Shown here: piece after piece, positions 44,141 to 54,539 of the stretch
Numbering within the stretch: the stretch's first letter is position 1
Layout of the letters: each line of letters begins with the position of its first letter
Source of the DNA: Pseudo-nitzschia pungens
Lineage: Eukaryota; Bacillariophyta; Bacillariophyceae; Bacillariales; Bacillariaceae
Direction: 5' to 3'
DNA: 64,000 nucleotides
Assembly (NCBI GenBank): GCA_037355855.1
Contig: CM074766.1
Span: forward strand, 1,426,001 to 1,490,000
The notes under the pieces: generated by a model
Databases searched by the model: none
What the model was told of the DNA's origin: nothing
What the model saw: only the letters and a program-made list of their open reading frames with translations
Program-made: the position numbers and the translations under genes

Positions 44141-46456
44141 ATGAATAACTTTTCAATCATTCTGATTGCGACTGTTTTGGTAGCTGCATCCTCTGAGACC
44201 CTCCAAGCCTCCAATCAAGTACAAAACCATCGACATCGTCATTTATCGCAAGGAACCTCATGCACACTTTACATCGAGAACGTCCTGTACGCTAATGGAA
44301 CTTCTACAGAGAAATGGGTGTGCGAGTTACCAAGAGAAGACTCCAAGATGCTTGGTTTGGACTATTTGGAAATAGATGAATCCGAATCAATTATCAAAGA
44401 CGCAAGGCCCGGTGAGTCGACAATGACTGTGAGCAAGGCTATCGTCGACATGGAAGATCTAAAGATGTTCGTTCCTAAAGACGCGATGGTCAAAGTTCGC
44501 AATGATCCCCATGAGAATGCGGTCTCATCAGCCCACCGAAACCTACGAGAAATGCCAACAACTGGGTTATACCCTACCCTAGTGGTCCGCATAACTACTG
44601 CCAACAATGCTTCGCCAAAATCTGACATCGCAAAGCTTGCAAATGACTTCTTTGAGGACGAGGCCTGTATCAAAACAGAATTTGATGCCTGCTCGTATGG
44701 TAAGCTCAAGATCGAACCGTTTGTGGGGAAAACTGAGACTGGTGTGGAAGTGAAAAATGGAGTCGTTGATATCACGATTCCATATGACTTATCTACGAAC
44801 AACAACCGAAGCCCTCTGGTTCAAGCTTCGTTGCAAGGTGCGAACGAGCAACTCGGAAACGTATTTGAGAACGACAATTTGGGTCTAGTTGTTTTCGTCT
44901 TGCCACCAGGCACCGGTCCCTGGCTTGGAACTGCGCTGACTTACAACAAAGTTAGCTACTACAATGACAAATCTGCATCTTCCGTGGCGGTGCACATGCA
45001 CGAGATCGGCCACAACTTCGGGCTTGCACATTCAGGAGATGGCATACTCGAATACAATGACAAGACGGGTACAATGGGCATCGCATCCATGTTTGATGAT
45101 TTCCACAGATGCTTCAATCAAGCAAAGAGTTTTCAACTTGGATGGTACGACGACAAGGTCAAAACAATCGATCCCCTTTCTTCCAAATCAGTGCATGACT
45201 TCATTTTGAATGGGGTTGCAGCCTATAAAGAGAATGATAATGCACTTATCGTAGTCAGATTGGACCAAACAAACTTTGGACAAGACTTCTACATTGGATA
45301 CAATTACAAAAGTGGGATCCACAGAGACACATTTAGTGACGAAAACATGGTCACAATTGTCAGAAAAGACTATGGATCTCCAAAAGAGTATGGCACATCG
45401 ACAAGGATTGCATCATTGAACGTGGGTGAATCATTTATTATTCCAACGTTCAACGGTCAAAGGGACGTCGAAATTAAATTTCGTGGTCTTGCAAATGGCA
45501 ATGATGGTTTTCGAGACGCCTTTATTCGGGTCAGCGATGTCGAAAACCGACCTCTTGAAGACGTCATTCCGGGAGACTGCGAGGATTACACGTTTGAGTT
45601 CACAACTGATAAATACCCCAGCGACAATAGATTCGTCATCCTAGATGATATCATCGGAGAGCGAATTGCAGAGAGTCCAGAGTTTAAGAAGCCACTCAAA
45701 ACGTACAAAATGAACGTTTGCCTCGAATATGGGATGAAGTACAAATTCATCTTCTACGACAAATTCGAGGATGGAATATGTTGCGGGATGGGTCCCGGCA
45801 GGTACCGTGCACTCGATTCTGAAGGAAACATTGTATTTGACAGTAATAAGAAGAAAGAGAAGTTCAAAATCAAAATTGTTCATTTTCAAGTCGCCAAAAA
45901 GGATGTAGGTCCCACTCCGCAGCCTAGTCCGACTACAAGCCCCACCAAGTCTCCGACTAGATCTCCAACGGATGCTCCTACGGAATCCCCCACCGTATCT
46001 TTAACGCGCTCTCCGACCAGATCTCCCACTGGATCTCCTACGACACCCCCCACTGGCTCTCCAACGCGCCCTCCGACCAGATTTCCCACTGGATCTCCCA
46101 CTAGGTCTCCCACTAGGTCTCCCACTAGGTCTCCCACTAGATCTCCCACTAGATCTCCCACTAGATCTCCCACTAGATCTCCCACTAGATCTCCCACTAG
46201 ATCTCCCACTAGATCTCCCACTGCAAGCCCCACTCGCAGTCCAACTTTGCCCCCTACGTCCAAACCAACTACAAAATCAAAACCAAACAGTTCCTGCAAG
46301 GACAGGCAAGGAAAGTTCCCGGTCAAGAGCAAAGGAAGGGGAAGAAAGAAAAACTGCAAGTGGATCAAAAAGAAAAAGAAATGCAACAACACCTACCAGG
46401 GCGTTCGATTATCCCAAAGCTGTCCCGTTTCTTGTGGCGTACCAGACTGCAAATAG
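44141..46456 (+). CDS. Secreted M11 (gametolysin-type) metalloprotease with S/P/T repeats
   Basis: A 771-residue protein from the ATG at 44141 (first in frame). The signal peptide is NNFSIILIATVLVAASS. A propeptide-like region precedes the catalytic domain, which has the zinc motif HEIGHNFGLAH (His287-His297, HExxHxxGxxH) typical of gametolysin-like peptidases that cut cell-wall or matrix glycoproteins. A second domain (GDCEDYTFEF to GICCGMGPGRYR) resembles a Cys-containing module common in diatom extracellular proteins. Residues about 591-716 are P-T-S repeats, including ten consecutive SPTR units from a 12-bp repeat (about 46091-46215), a likely stalk for O-glycans. The last 50 residues have six Cys and a highly basic stretch (WIKKKKKCNN), ending SQSCPVSCGVPDCK. 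It should act outside the cell. Confidence 0.92.
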   Translation: MNNFSIILIATVLVAASSETLQASNQVQNHRHRHLSQGTSCTLYIENVLYANGTSTEKWVCELPREDSKMLGLDYLEIDESESIIKDARPGESTMTVSKAIVDMEDLKMFVPKDAMVKVRNDPHENAVSSAHRNLREMPTTGLYPTLVVRITTANNASPKSDIAKLANDFFEDEACIKTEFDACSYGKLKIEPFVGKTETGVEVKNGVVDITIPYDLSTNNNRSPLVQASLQGANEQLGNVFENDNLGLVVFVLPPGTGPWLGTALTYNKVSYYNDKSASSVAVHMHEIGHNFGLAHSGDGILEYNDKTGTMGIASMFDDFHRCFNQAKSFQLGWYDDKVKTIDPLSSKSVHDFILNGVAAYKENDNALIVVRLDQTNFGQDFYIGYNYKSGIHRDTFSDENMVTIVRKDYGSPKEYGTSTRIASLNVGESFIIPTFNGQRDVEIKFRGLANGNDGFRDAFIRVSDVENRPLEDVIPGDCEDYTFEFTTDKYPSDNRFVILDDIIGERIAESPEFKKPLKTYKMNVCLEYGMKYKFIFYDKFEDGICCGMGPGRYRALDSEGNIVFDSNKKKEKFKIKIVHFQVAKKDVGPTPQPSPTTSPTKSPTRSPTDAPTESPTVSLTRSPTRSPTGSPTTPPTGSPTRPPTRFPTGSPTRSPTRSPTRSPTRSPTRSPTRSPTRSPTRSPTRSPTRSPTASPTRSPTLPPTSKPTTKSKPNSSCKDRQGKFPVKSKGRGRKKNCKWIKKKKKCNNTYQGVRLSQSCPVSCGVPDCK
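46091..46230 (+). repeat. 12-bp coding repeat (TCTCCCACTAGA, encoding SPTR)
   Basis: Ten adjacent copies. The AGG/AGA arginine codon difference splits the array into an older first part and a homogeneous second part. Likely length-polymorphic. Confidence 0.95.
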
Positions 46457-48296
46457 GTGTTCATACACATATCCCCAGATGAATCCATATCCACTTTAAA
46501 ATAATACGAAGTAGTAAAAATAATAATTGTACAGCTAATTTTTTCAATATCATTGTTATTATTTTTCAATGCGCACAAATTTTCATCAAGTCTTCGAGAA
46601 ACGGAGTAACTTACGGTAATGAAGAAGTAATCTTATCGTGTTTCGAATTAGAATCAGAATAATACGGTACGAAGTATTTTTCAAGAAGTAAGATCTTACC
46701 GTACGGTATGGCTTTTCGAGTTAGTAATTTACTGCAGCGTAATTATCATTACCGTATTGGGTTTCAAACACAACACAATGTGTTCATAACAGCGTACTAC
46801 TACTACTACTACTACTACTAGCAGTACTACTAGTAGCACTACTTTGGCAGTACGAAGTACGAAGTATTTGTCATGACTCGAGTAACCAGTCATGGAAATT
46901 CCTCACACTGGAAGAGCTGCAGATTGGAAGAAACTGGGACACTCCTGACTAAATATTCCAGATTATCAAAGTGCACAAAAACAACCATAACAGGGGTGGA
47001 AGAACTTGAGGAAACCACCATTTGCCTCCCATACATCTACTCATGATGCAGCACTTCCTCTTGTGTCTCTTCTCCATCATCTAGTAGGGACCTACAAGAA
47101 GGAAATATCCAGAAATTTGTATAGCACTTATGGTGGTTTCTCTTCTTGCAAAACACTCTAGTAGTAGTACTACCAAACATAATCACAACAAAAATTAGTA
47201 ATGACAAAATTCATGTTGACAGACAAGAAAGCTTACTAGTCCTCATTCTAAGGGCTCATATTGGTCTGGAACCGGCTTGTTGCAATGACATGAAAATAGT
47301 CTCTCGTTGCTTCTTGGAAAAGAAGAAAATCAAGGAGCAGGTGGCTACTACTACTAGTAGTAGTACTGTCCGAGTAAGGTTACTTTTATCTCCCTTTTAT
47401 CTCTTCCTACTTTTTGTGTAAGACAACTGTCGTCAATCTTACTATGCATGAAGATATATCACCAGTACATACTGTACATATGCTATGTATGCTACGTGCC
47501 CTTTCCATTTAATGATTAGAAGTAAGTTACGGTAAGTCTTAACCTTATGTAACTTATGCGACGTTACGAAGTTCCAACAATATTACGAGTAGGAAGTGAG
47601 ACGTGAGACGTGAGACGTGAGACGTTTTGTTCTTTCCGAATAGGTATCCTACCGTAACTTACCGTACCTTACTACCGGTACGACTGGCACCGTATCATAA
47701 ATTAGTAGTAGTACGGTAGTATCTTTATCGTTCGCAACGAGCAGAGTTTTGCACGATTGTGCGTCCTTACTTGTAACCTTAAGACCTTACCTGGTAAGGT
47801 TACTTGTACCTTTGGATTTGCCGTCATGATGAAAATGCAGCTCAACGCGCGTTTTCGATCTACGAATCCCTCCCCTATCTATTGACCACGCACGATGACG
47901 TGTAGCAATCTGCGATAGGACAGATCGATTCAACAGCATGCAACTGCTTTACTAAGGTAACCTTACCCGTACAAGTAACTTGCATCCATTGATGTACTTG
48001 TACTGCATAGTTGAATCATCCTCTTCGTCGCCACACAAAAGTTCAGTCGGTTTTCTTTCATGGAACAAAAGTTGAGGAACCGAAAGCGCCGAAGATAATC
48101 GCAACCGCAACATTGTCGCATTTGACTTATTCCTCACGTTGAAGAGTAACCAAGCAGCAAAAGAAATAAAGGATAACCAATCTGGCGCTGTGCAACCACA
48201 AACAATTTTCATCCATTCAAGTCACAGGAACTGCAATCTGCGGGGAAATACGAAGGCAACCCCTTTCTCGAGACTTTCCAATACGAAACCACTAAA
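46457..48296. other. Intergenic spacer, 1.8 kb
   Basis: No gene was found. Spacer words GTAAGTTACGG / CCTTACC occur at 46600-46750 and 47520-47960. (TAC)n lies at 46795-46820, and GACGTGAGACGTGA repeats lie at 47600-47630. Confidence 0.5.
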
Positions 48297-50084
48297 ATGG
48301 TGAGAAAGTTAGCAGGCATACTAAGTGTTTCGGGAGTTGTCTCCTACTCGGGAGCGTTTTCTCCGTCTTCAACATCGACCGCTTCTGTAGCTGGGACGAA
48401 TTCAAAATTCGGCCATTCCAGACGACAATACTCTCGGGAGAAGAATGCCCTTTTCCAATCAATATTTTTCGATGACTTCGAAGATTTTTCAGACTTCTCA
48501 GATTTCTCCCCTCTGAACAACGATGCAGGTAGTGTCAGCAATAATCAAAACAATGATGCGACTCCCTCTTTCTCGGACTCCGATCTATTCGCTAGCTTAA
48601 GAGCCCGCCAGGATTCATTGAAAGAGGAGCAACAACTAATACAGAAACAGACAAAAGACGCGGAGGAAGGCGATCTAATAGAACGCCAGCGGCTTAACTA
48701 CAATTGGATCGAAGCGAACTGTCTGAGCACGGTACGCCTGACAATAGACGACTGGATCCGAAGACTGTCGGTCGATTTGTACCCCATGGTGGTATGTGGA
48801 AGCTCGCGAGGAAATTTGTACCTTGGAAATTTAGAAGACGGGGACCAATTGGATTGCCTGGAGCGCGTTCACTCGGAAGACATCCATGAAGATATTCCCG
48901 ATGACATTGCCGAAGCCTGCATTCAAGCTCTTTACGATGGATACGATGGAAATGGTCCATTTGCCGTTGCTGTGAAGAAGGATCTGATTGTGAGCTCCGG
49001 ACGTGAGGGTGGAATCTATGCATGCACCATTGTCGGCGACGAAGTCGATGTGGCGACGGGGAGCCGCGGAGGAACTGTGCGACAAACGAAACTGAGATTG
49101 CAACGCGAGGGGAAATTCCGTGGACTGGAGGGTACAATCGATTCCGATGGCAATGTGATTCCGCCTCCCCTGATAACATCCTTGGCCTTTGATGATAGGG
49201 GAACTCTTTGGGCAGGCGGTTACGACGGAAGACTCAGAGGCTACAATCACGAAGAGTTCGACCTCGACGACCGTCCGCTCATGCTTCGGCAAAAGCGTCC
49301 CGACTTCGACATCGACGTCGGAGCTCCCATTCTCGACATGAACGTTGTGGACGAAACAGGAATAATTGTTGTAACGACCCATACAAAGGGAGTTTTCCTG
49401 TACTCACTCCACGACGGTCGCTTTTTGTTTCACTGCAATCCATTTGCCCCATCGAAGCTCCGCCAGAATATCCCACTATCACAAAGACAATTTGCTCGCA
49501 CTGCGATGATAGTCCGTACCGATAACTCGACAACGGCATTTTCGACAGGGCACGATGACTCACAAAGCGAAGCCGTCCTTGTAATTGGTGGCTCCTATGG
49601 GCACATGTATCAGCTCCAGTTATCAATAGTGACCGACAAGTTGAATCCTTCACGCACAGTGCTAGCAACGTCGGAAGGAATGACAAAGATTCGTCCCAAG
49701 CACATGGGACCTGTGGTATGTTTGGCATCACCATCTCCAGGGTTATTTGTTTCGGCATCCCATGACGGAACAATGCGTGTGTGGGATTGTTCCGGTGGCG
49801 AAGAAGACGATGAACAGGATAGTGAAGACGAAGAATTGGCGCAAGCAGGAGGAGAGTCGGTGGGATCGAAGCTCAAGATGCCAAAGGTGCTCTACGCTCT
49901 ATCGGGTTACAAAGTATGGCTGGGTTCCGTTTTCGCTAACGACCGAAAACTTGTTTCGGACGGTGCAGATAACACCGTGATTGTCCACTCTTTTGATGAA
50001 GACGAAGATGCTATCCTACGGTCGCAACAAGAAGACGATGAAGACAACGATTTGGGCGATGATCCGTTCAGTAGTTTGGCTTAG
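48297..50084 (+). CDS. Plastid-targeted WD40-like beta-propeller protein
   Basis: A 595-residue intronless gene starting at the first ATG. The N-terminus (MVRKLAGILSVSGVVSYSGAF, then SPSS) is a signal peptide ending in an SGAF-type motif with Phe at +1, as in diatom plastid preproteins. From about residue 150 the protein is built of short beta-repeats. The last part includes a recognisable WD repeat (LFVSASHDGTMRVWDCSG) and the degenerate LVSDGADNTVIVHSF. Other blades are weak (TLWAGGYDGRLRGYN). It ends with an acidic tail. WD40 proteins serve as assembly platforms; the partner here is unknown. A four-helix or coiled segment (ARQDSLKEEQQLIQKQTKD) precedes the propeller. Confidence 0.85.
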   Translation: MVRKLAGILSVSGVVSYSGAFSPSSTSTASVAGTNSKFGHSRRQYSREKNALFQSIFFDDFEDFSDFSDFSPLNNDAGSVSNNQNNDATPSFSDSDLFASLRARQDSLKEEQQLIQKQTKDAEEGDLIERQRLNYNWIEANCLSTVRLTIDDWIRRLSVDLYPMVVCGSSRGNLYLGNLEDGDQLDCLERVHSEDIHEDIPDDIAEACIQALYDGYDGNGPFAVAVKKDLIVSSGREGGIYACTIVGDEVDVATGSRGGTVRQTKLRLQREGKFRGLEGTIDSDGNVIPPPLITSLAFDDRGTLWAGGYDGRLRGYNHEEFDLDDRPLMLRQKRPDFDIDVGAPILDMNVVDETGIIVVTTHTKGVFLYSLHDGRFLFHCNPFAPSKLRQNIPLSQRQFARTAMIVRTDNSTTAFSTGHDDSQSEAVLVIGGSYGHMYQLQLSIVTDKLNPSRTVLATSEGMTKIRPKHMGPVVCLASPSPGLFVSASHDGTMRVWDCSGGEEDDEQDSEDEELAQAGGESVGSKLKMPKVLYALSGYKVWLGSVFANDRKLVSDGADNTVIVHSFDEDEDAILRSQQEDDEDNDLGDDPFSSLA

Positions 50085-51760
50085 AGATGTGTCGTCGTCA
50101 CTGAAAAGAGGAAAACTTTGCGCCGGAGGCCCAGAAGGCCGACGATTTTCGACACGATTCTGTAGCTGAGTTATGTAACTTTGACTTCCACAAGTTTTTT
50201 TGACGTTTGTTTTTTGATGAGTTCCATTTTGCCGAACTACTCGCTCCACAAACCATACGACCAACTTAAATTCCACTGTATCACTAATAACAATATTAAT
50301 TTCATTTCGAACCACTCGCACGCACATACCTCGTGCGTTTTTGCCGGGTACAGAAGAAATAGTAATAATGATGGGATAGTTTGTACGGTGCTTTCTTCTC
50401 GGCAGATCATATGCACATTTCACCGTCGCGAGCAACCTCTTCATTTAGCACGTCTAGTTGAAACATCACTATGTTAAACAACCAACACAAGAATGCCGCG
50501 TCGAAGGTGCACAGCCCATTCACCCTCGTAATATAAACGGAGGTAACGATTGACCCAAAATATTACTTACCATTCCGCCAAGGCTACTTCCCCGGTCGAG
50601 TCTGTTCACATTAATAGAAAACGCTGGAATGAGGTTGGGAGGTCCCCCTTTGGCGACAGTCCGAATCGCGATGAGCTGAATTCACTGCTGCTCATCCGTC
50701 TAAATTCTTTCCAACAACAGGTCCAGAATGGATTACGATGGAATGATTTGATGTGCAATCGGTGTTTCATTGAAAATATCCATTTTCTGAAGTTCAAAGA
50801 AAACAGTAAGTTACCGTACAAAATCTGGAACATGAATTTGAAAAGAAAGTATTCGAAAGGTATCCATTCGCGGCGTTCAAGCGTAGGTTTTGGGTGTGAC
50901 ACCTTCTGGTGTAGGCAAGGTATCGCATTCGCCGCACCTGTGTTCTAAAGTTCAAAGAACTTCAGCCGGGCCCAGCGTTGAGCATGAACAGAGAACATCG
51001 TATCGGCAGCCAATCGTAATCCTAAAGTGCGTACAATGTTACGTACTCGTCATAAAGATTCACATCATTCTCAAGTTAGATCGTGTGAGAGCAAAATCGA
51101 TCTGACGGATCTTCAATCTACCACACGTCACCTTAGTCTGTGCCATTTGGGGGTATATTTCCCCCAAAATACATAACTACTGTACTTCGTATTCTCCACG
51201 TGAAAGAAATTTCGACTTCAAGTGCTGATTTTTTCGAAAAGACACGTACGACAGATGAAGGATCGCCTGAACCACATCCTCAATGATGAAACAATACGAA
51301 CAAATCCGAGAACCATTGAATTTTGCAGCTACTGCAATTTTGTGGACAGCGCAGTTGTGTAGATAACCTTACTTCCGTGTATGAAACACCGTACTAGGTG
51401 AAAGGTCAGTACTGAAATTGTACGAGGTACCAGAGATTTGATGTTGTTCTCACCACCGATATTGACCTCATCCAAATAACGAACAACGACGACTTGGACC
51501 ATACTAGCGTAATTTGTCTGGAAGCAACAGTGGACAGGCACACAACTCTCTCTTTTCGCATCCATAAGCAACACAAAAATTCCTCCTCCACCACGGTTGG
51601 TTTCCGAACTGTTCCTTCCTCGTCTTCATTCGCCACGGTTTTTCTTCTGTTCCATCCTACTCGGCTATATCATTCCATTCGGATTTTGGACCACTTTGGG
51701 TAGTATCAATCGCTCTCTACTGGAACTGCTTCTCTTCACTTTGACTATTATACCTCTACG
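50085..51760. other. Intergenic spacer, 1.7 kb
   Basis: No credible gene was found; open frames of 60-140 codons lack ATG starts or domain signal. The last 150 bases are the probable leader of the La-domain gene. Confidence 0.45.
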
Positions 51761-53548
51761 ATGACGGCACCCAATATTACAACCATCGACGAAACCACTA
51801 CCGTAATGACAACGGTTGTCGTCCCTCCTCCAGTCGAAGACGAGAAACAGGAGACAAAAACGGAGGAAACACCCGAAGAGCGAGAACAGCGGATAATGAT
51901 GTTGAAACAGCTGGCGCGACAGCTAGAGTATTATTTTTCGGAAGCTAATTTGTCCAAAGACACGTACCTATCAACCCTCCGTGATTTGAATGACTCATAC
52001 GTCCCCATTTCGATCATTGCCAACTTTGGCAAGGTCCAAGCGTTGGTTCCATACGAGAGTGCTCTGGAAGCAGTTGTATTCGCTGCTACCGACCATAGTG
52101 ATCTTTTGGAAATTGTTGAGTTGGACGAAACAGGGAAGAAAATTTCCAACACGGAAGAAGAAAAGAAAGATGAATCCGAAATTGCTATTGTTATCTTGGC
52201 AGTGGGGTCTATCTCGGGGAAGCCAATCCCCACACCGCAAATACAGCCGACCGAGAAGGCGAAAACGTCGTCGGACGCCGGAACACCTAGTGGAAGCTCC
52301 TCTTCTCCAATGTCCGATCGTGAGAAAACTTCTTCGACAGGCACAAACCCTGTTCAAAATACGATTATCCTTCGGGATGTTCCCGAAGATGTAGAGGAAA
52401 AGACACTTCGAGATCTTTTTGCCTTCGAGGGTTGTCCTTCCATTGAATCGATTCACGCGGATCTGCATAATTGCTGGTACGTAGTACATGACTGTAGTGA
52501 CCGGAAAACAATCTGCATTGGTGAATCTATTGTACTCAATGAGTCCTGTTATTAATGATATTTCTTCTCTCTTTCCCCACTCCGGCACTTCATCTGCTGT
52601 GTCAAACAATACAGGTTTGTCACTCTAGCCACTACTTCCAAAAATGACATGTTCGATGTGATGATGAAACTACGCTCAGCAAAGTATCCTTCTGGCGATT
52701 CAGTAAAGGCGAGACTGAAATCTTCTGCGTTGGTAGCTTCGACCAGCACCCCAAACTCTGTTGTGTTTGACCCTAGTTTATCATATTCACCTCACTTCCG
52801 CAATAACGGATCTCATTCCAATACTGGTGGAAATTCTAGGAAGAAGCGTTCTTCGAATAACAAAGGAAGAAGTAGCAATAGTAACAGTTCTGGTGCTACT
52901 TCAAATAACAAACCAAAGAGCAACCAACTGAGTATCACGGGCGCAACCAAAAGGAGAAATGGGAAGGACGAGCCTTCTCCGTCGGGAAGACCCTATCAAG
53001 GAAACGCCGGCATCAAGGGCTCCAACAACAGTGCCAAGAAGAAAGTAGTGACCAAGCCCCCATCCTTGGGAGAGTCGAACTTTCCTTCCCTTCCTCCCAC
53101 AACGGTTGGAAACTCCAAACCATGCCAGGTTGAGAAGGTACCTGCAGATGACGAAATGATGCAAAAGGAACGTAACGCTGCGAATAGTGGATTTTCTGAT
53201 TCTTCCTCAACTGCCACAACAAGCACTGCGTCGACGCCAACCGACACAACCCCGACCACTGTCGTAACCGGAGGATATGCAGCTGCTCTGTTGAAACCAG
53301 CGGCCCCTGCACCGGTAAACCCAAGAAAGACAGTAAATAAATCTTCCTCGCAGCAGCAGCAGTCGTCAGCCTCCAAGAAGGGTGATGAAGGATCCAAGAG
53401 AAAGGACAATAGGAAGGTGAAGGATGGAAAGCTTCCTACCAAGAAGTCATCTGATCCGGAATCAGTTCCGGCCGAGGTACCCGCTGTCTCTGTGCAGCCA
53501 CCTTCATGGGGAAAAGGACGGTCATTTGCCGATATCGTTTCGGCATAG
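51761..53548 (+). CDS. La-domain RNA-binding protein, LARP4-like
   Basis: Exons are 51761-52476 and 52615-53548, with a 138-bp GT-AG intron (donor GTACGTAG, acceptor ACAATACAG), giving 549 residues. The La motif spans about residues 47-125 (LARQLEYYFSEANLSKDTYL). It is followed from residue 200 by an RRM (NTIILRDVPEDVEEKTLRDL) whose final strand is in exon 2. The order and the RRM text match LARP4, which binds poly(A) and stabilises mRNA. The C-terminal 270 residues are Ser/Asn/Lys-rich and disordered, with a short NFPSLPPTT motif and a final SFADIVSA that recur in LARP-type proteins. Reading through the intron would give a 264-residue product ending in the RRM. Confidence 0.9.
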
Positions 53549-54539
53549 TCGTCAGTATTCTAAGTATATTGGGAGTAGAAGCGAGAAGGCATCGGAGACG
53601 GCATCAACCTGTCACTATTATGCATCTGTGTCGATTAATGCAGACATTGAAACACTATTTCACGTTTGACGGAGATTTTCACGAACTTTTATCGCTGCCA
53701 AACGCATTGCATTGAAGCGGCATGCTCTCATATTGCCACCTTGAAACAAAATTGAAAAATATACCTTCTTGCTGAGATCTTCGGTCACGAGCTCAGTCTC
53801 ATTCTAAGACTAACGGAACAACTAAGTGACAGAAGCTCAAGGAATTTCTGTATTTGTGTCACTTAATCATCGTTTACGTCAAGGACAATTATTCTACTAT
53901 GAGCACAATGCTCCACCCGGCTAATAAGAACAACTTTAAACTGTTCCGAACTCACGAGATAAATTCCAACAACTCTTGATCAAGTCAACAAATAATTTAT
54001 ATGGGCATACCTCAACTGAATCATATCGAGGAGAAAAATGCGATGGTGTAAGCATACTGTAGAAACTGACAAACGATCATTCTCCCGTAACCAACAAGTA
54101 GAAATAGTCATTTTTAGAGACGGAAATATCTTTCTTACATTAAAACTTCTAATTTTTTCTTCGAAAGCACCCTCCTTTCTTTTCTAATAAAAATGCCATA
54201 CAGTTTTTGTGTTCCGCAAAGAAATAGCAAGCGATAATTCACTCTGTATCAGAATATAACTAGCTCAATGAATACGAATCTCGTTGTCATGATACACGAT
54301 GTTCTATTTTGATTCAAGATACATCATTAGGACTCATTTAAGACAACGGAATAGTCCAATCGATTTAATGGTAGGGATTCAGCGGATGAAAAGTTGAGAG
54401 ACTTTGCGACTGCTTACCACAGAGCACTGGCCGTTCAGGCGTTTCATGGATCGTCATCCCTATTGGCAGTAGGCAATCATTATCACGATAAGATCTCGAA
54501 AGAATAGAATTTCTGTTGATCTACACTCGCCGGACTTCT
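53549..54539. other. Convergent spacer, 1 kb
   Basis: AT-rich DNA between two 3' ends. No gene or notable repeat was seen. Confidence 0.5.

Noticed and set aside
45886..46392. Antisense frame with GDLVGDLVGD repeats
   Set aside because: It is the reverse strand of the SPTR-coding repeat in the M11 protease gene.
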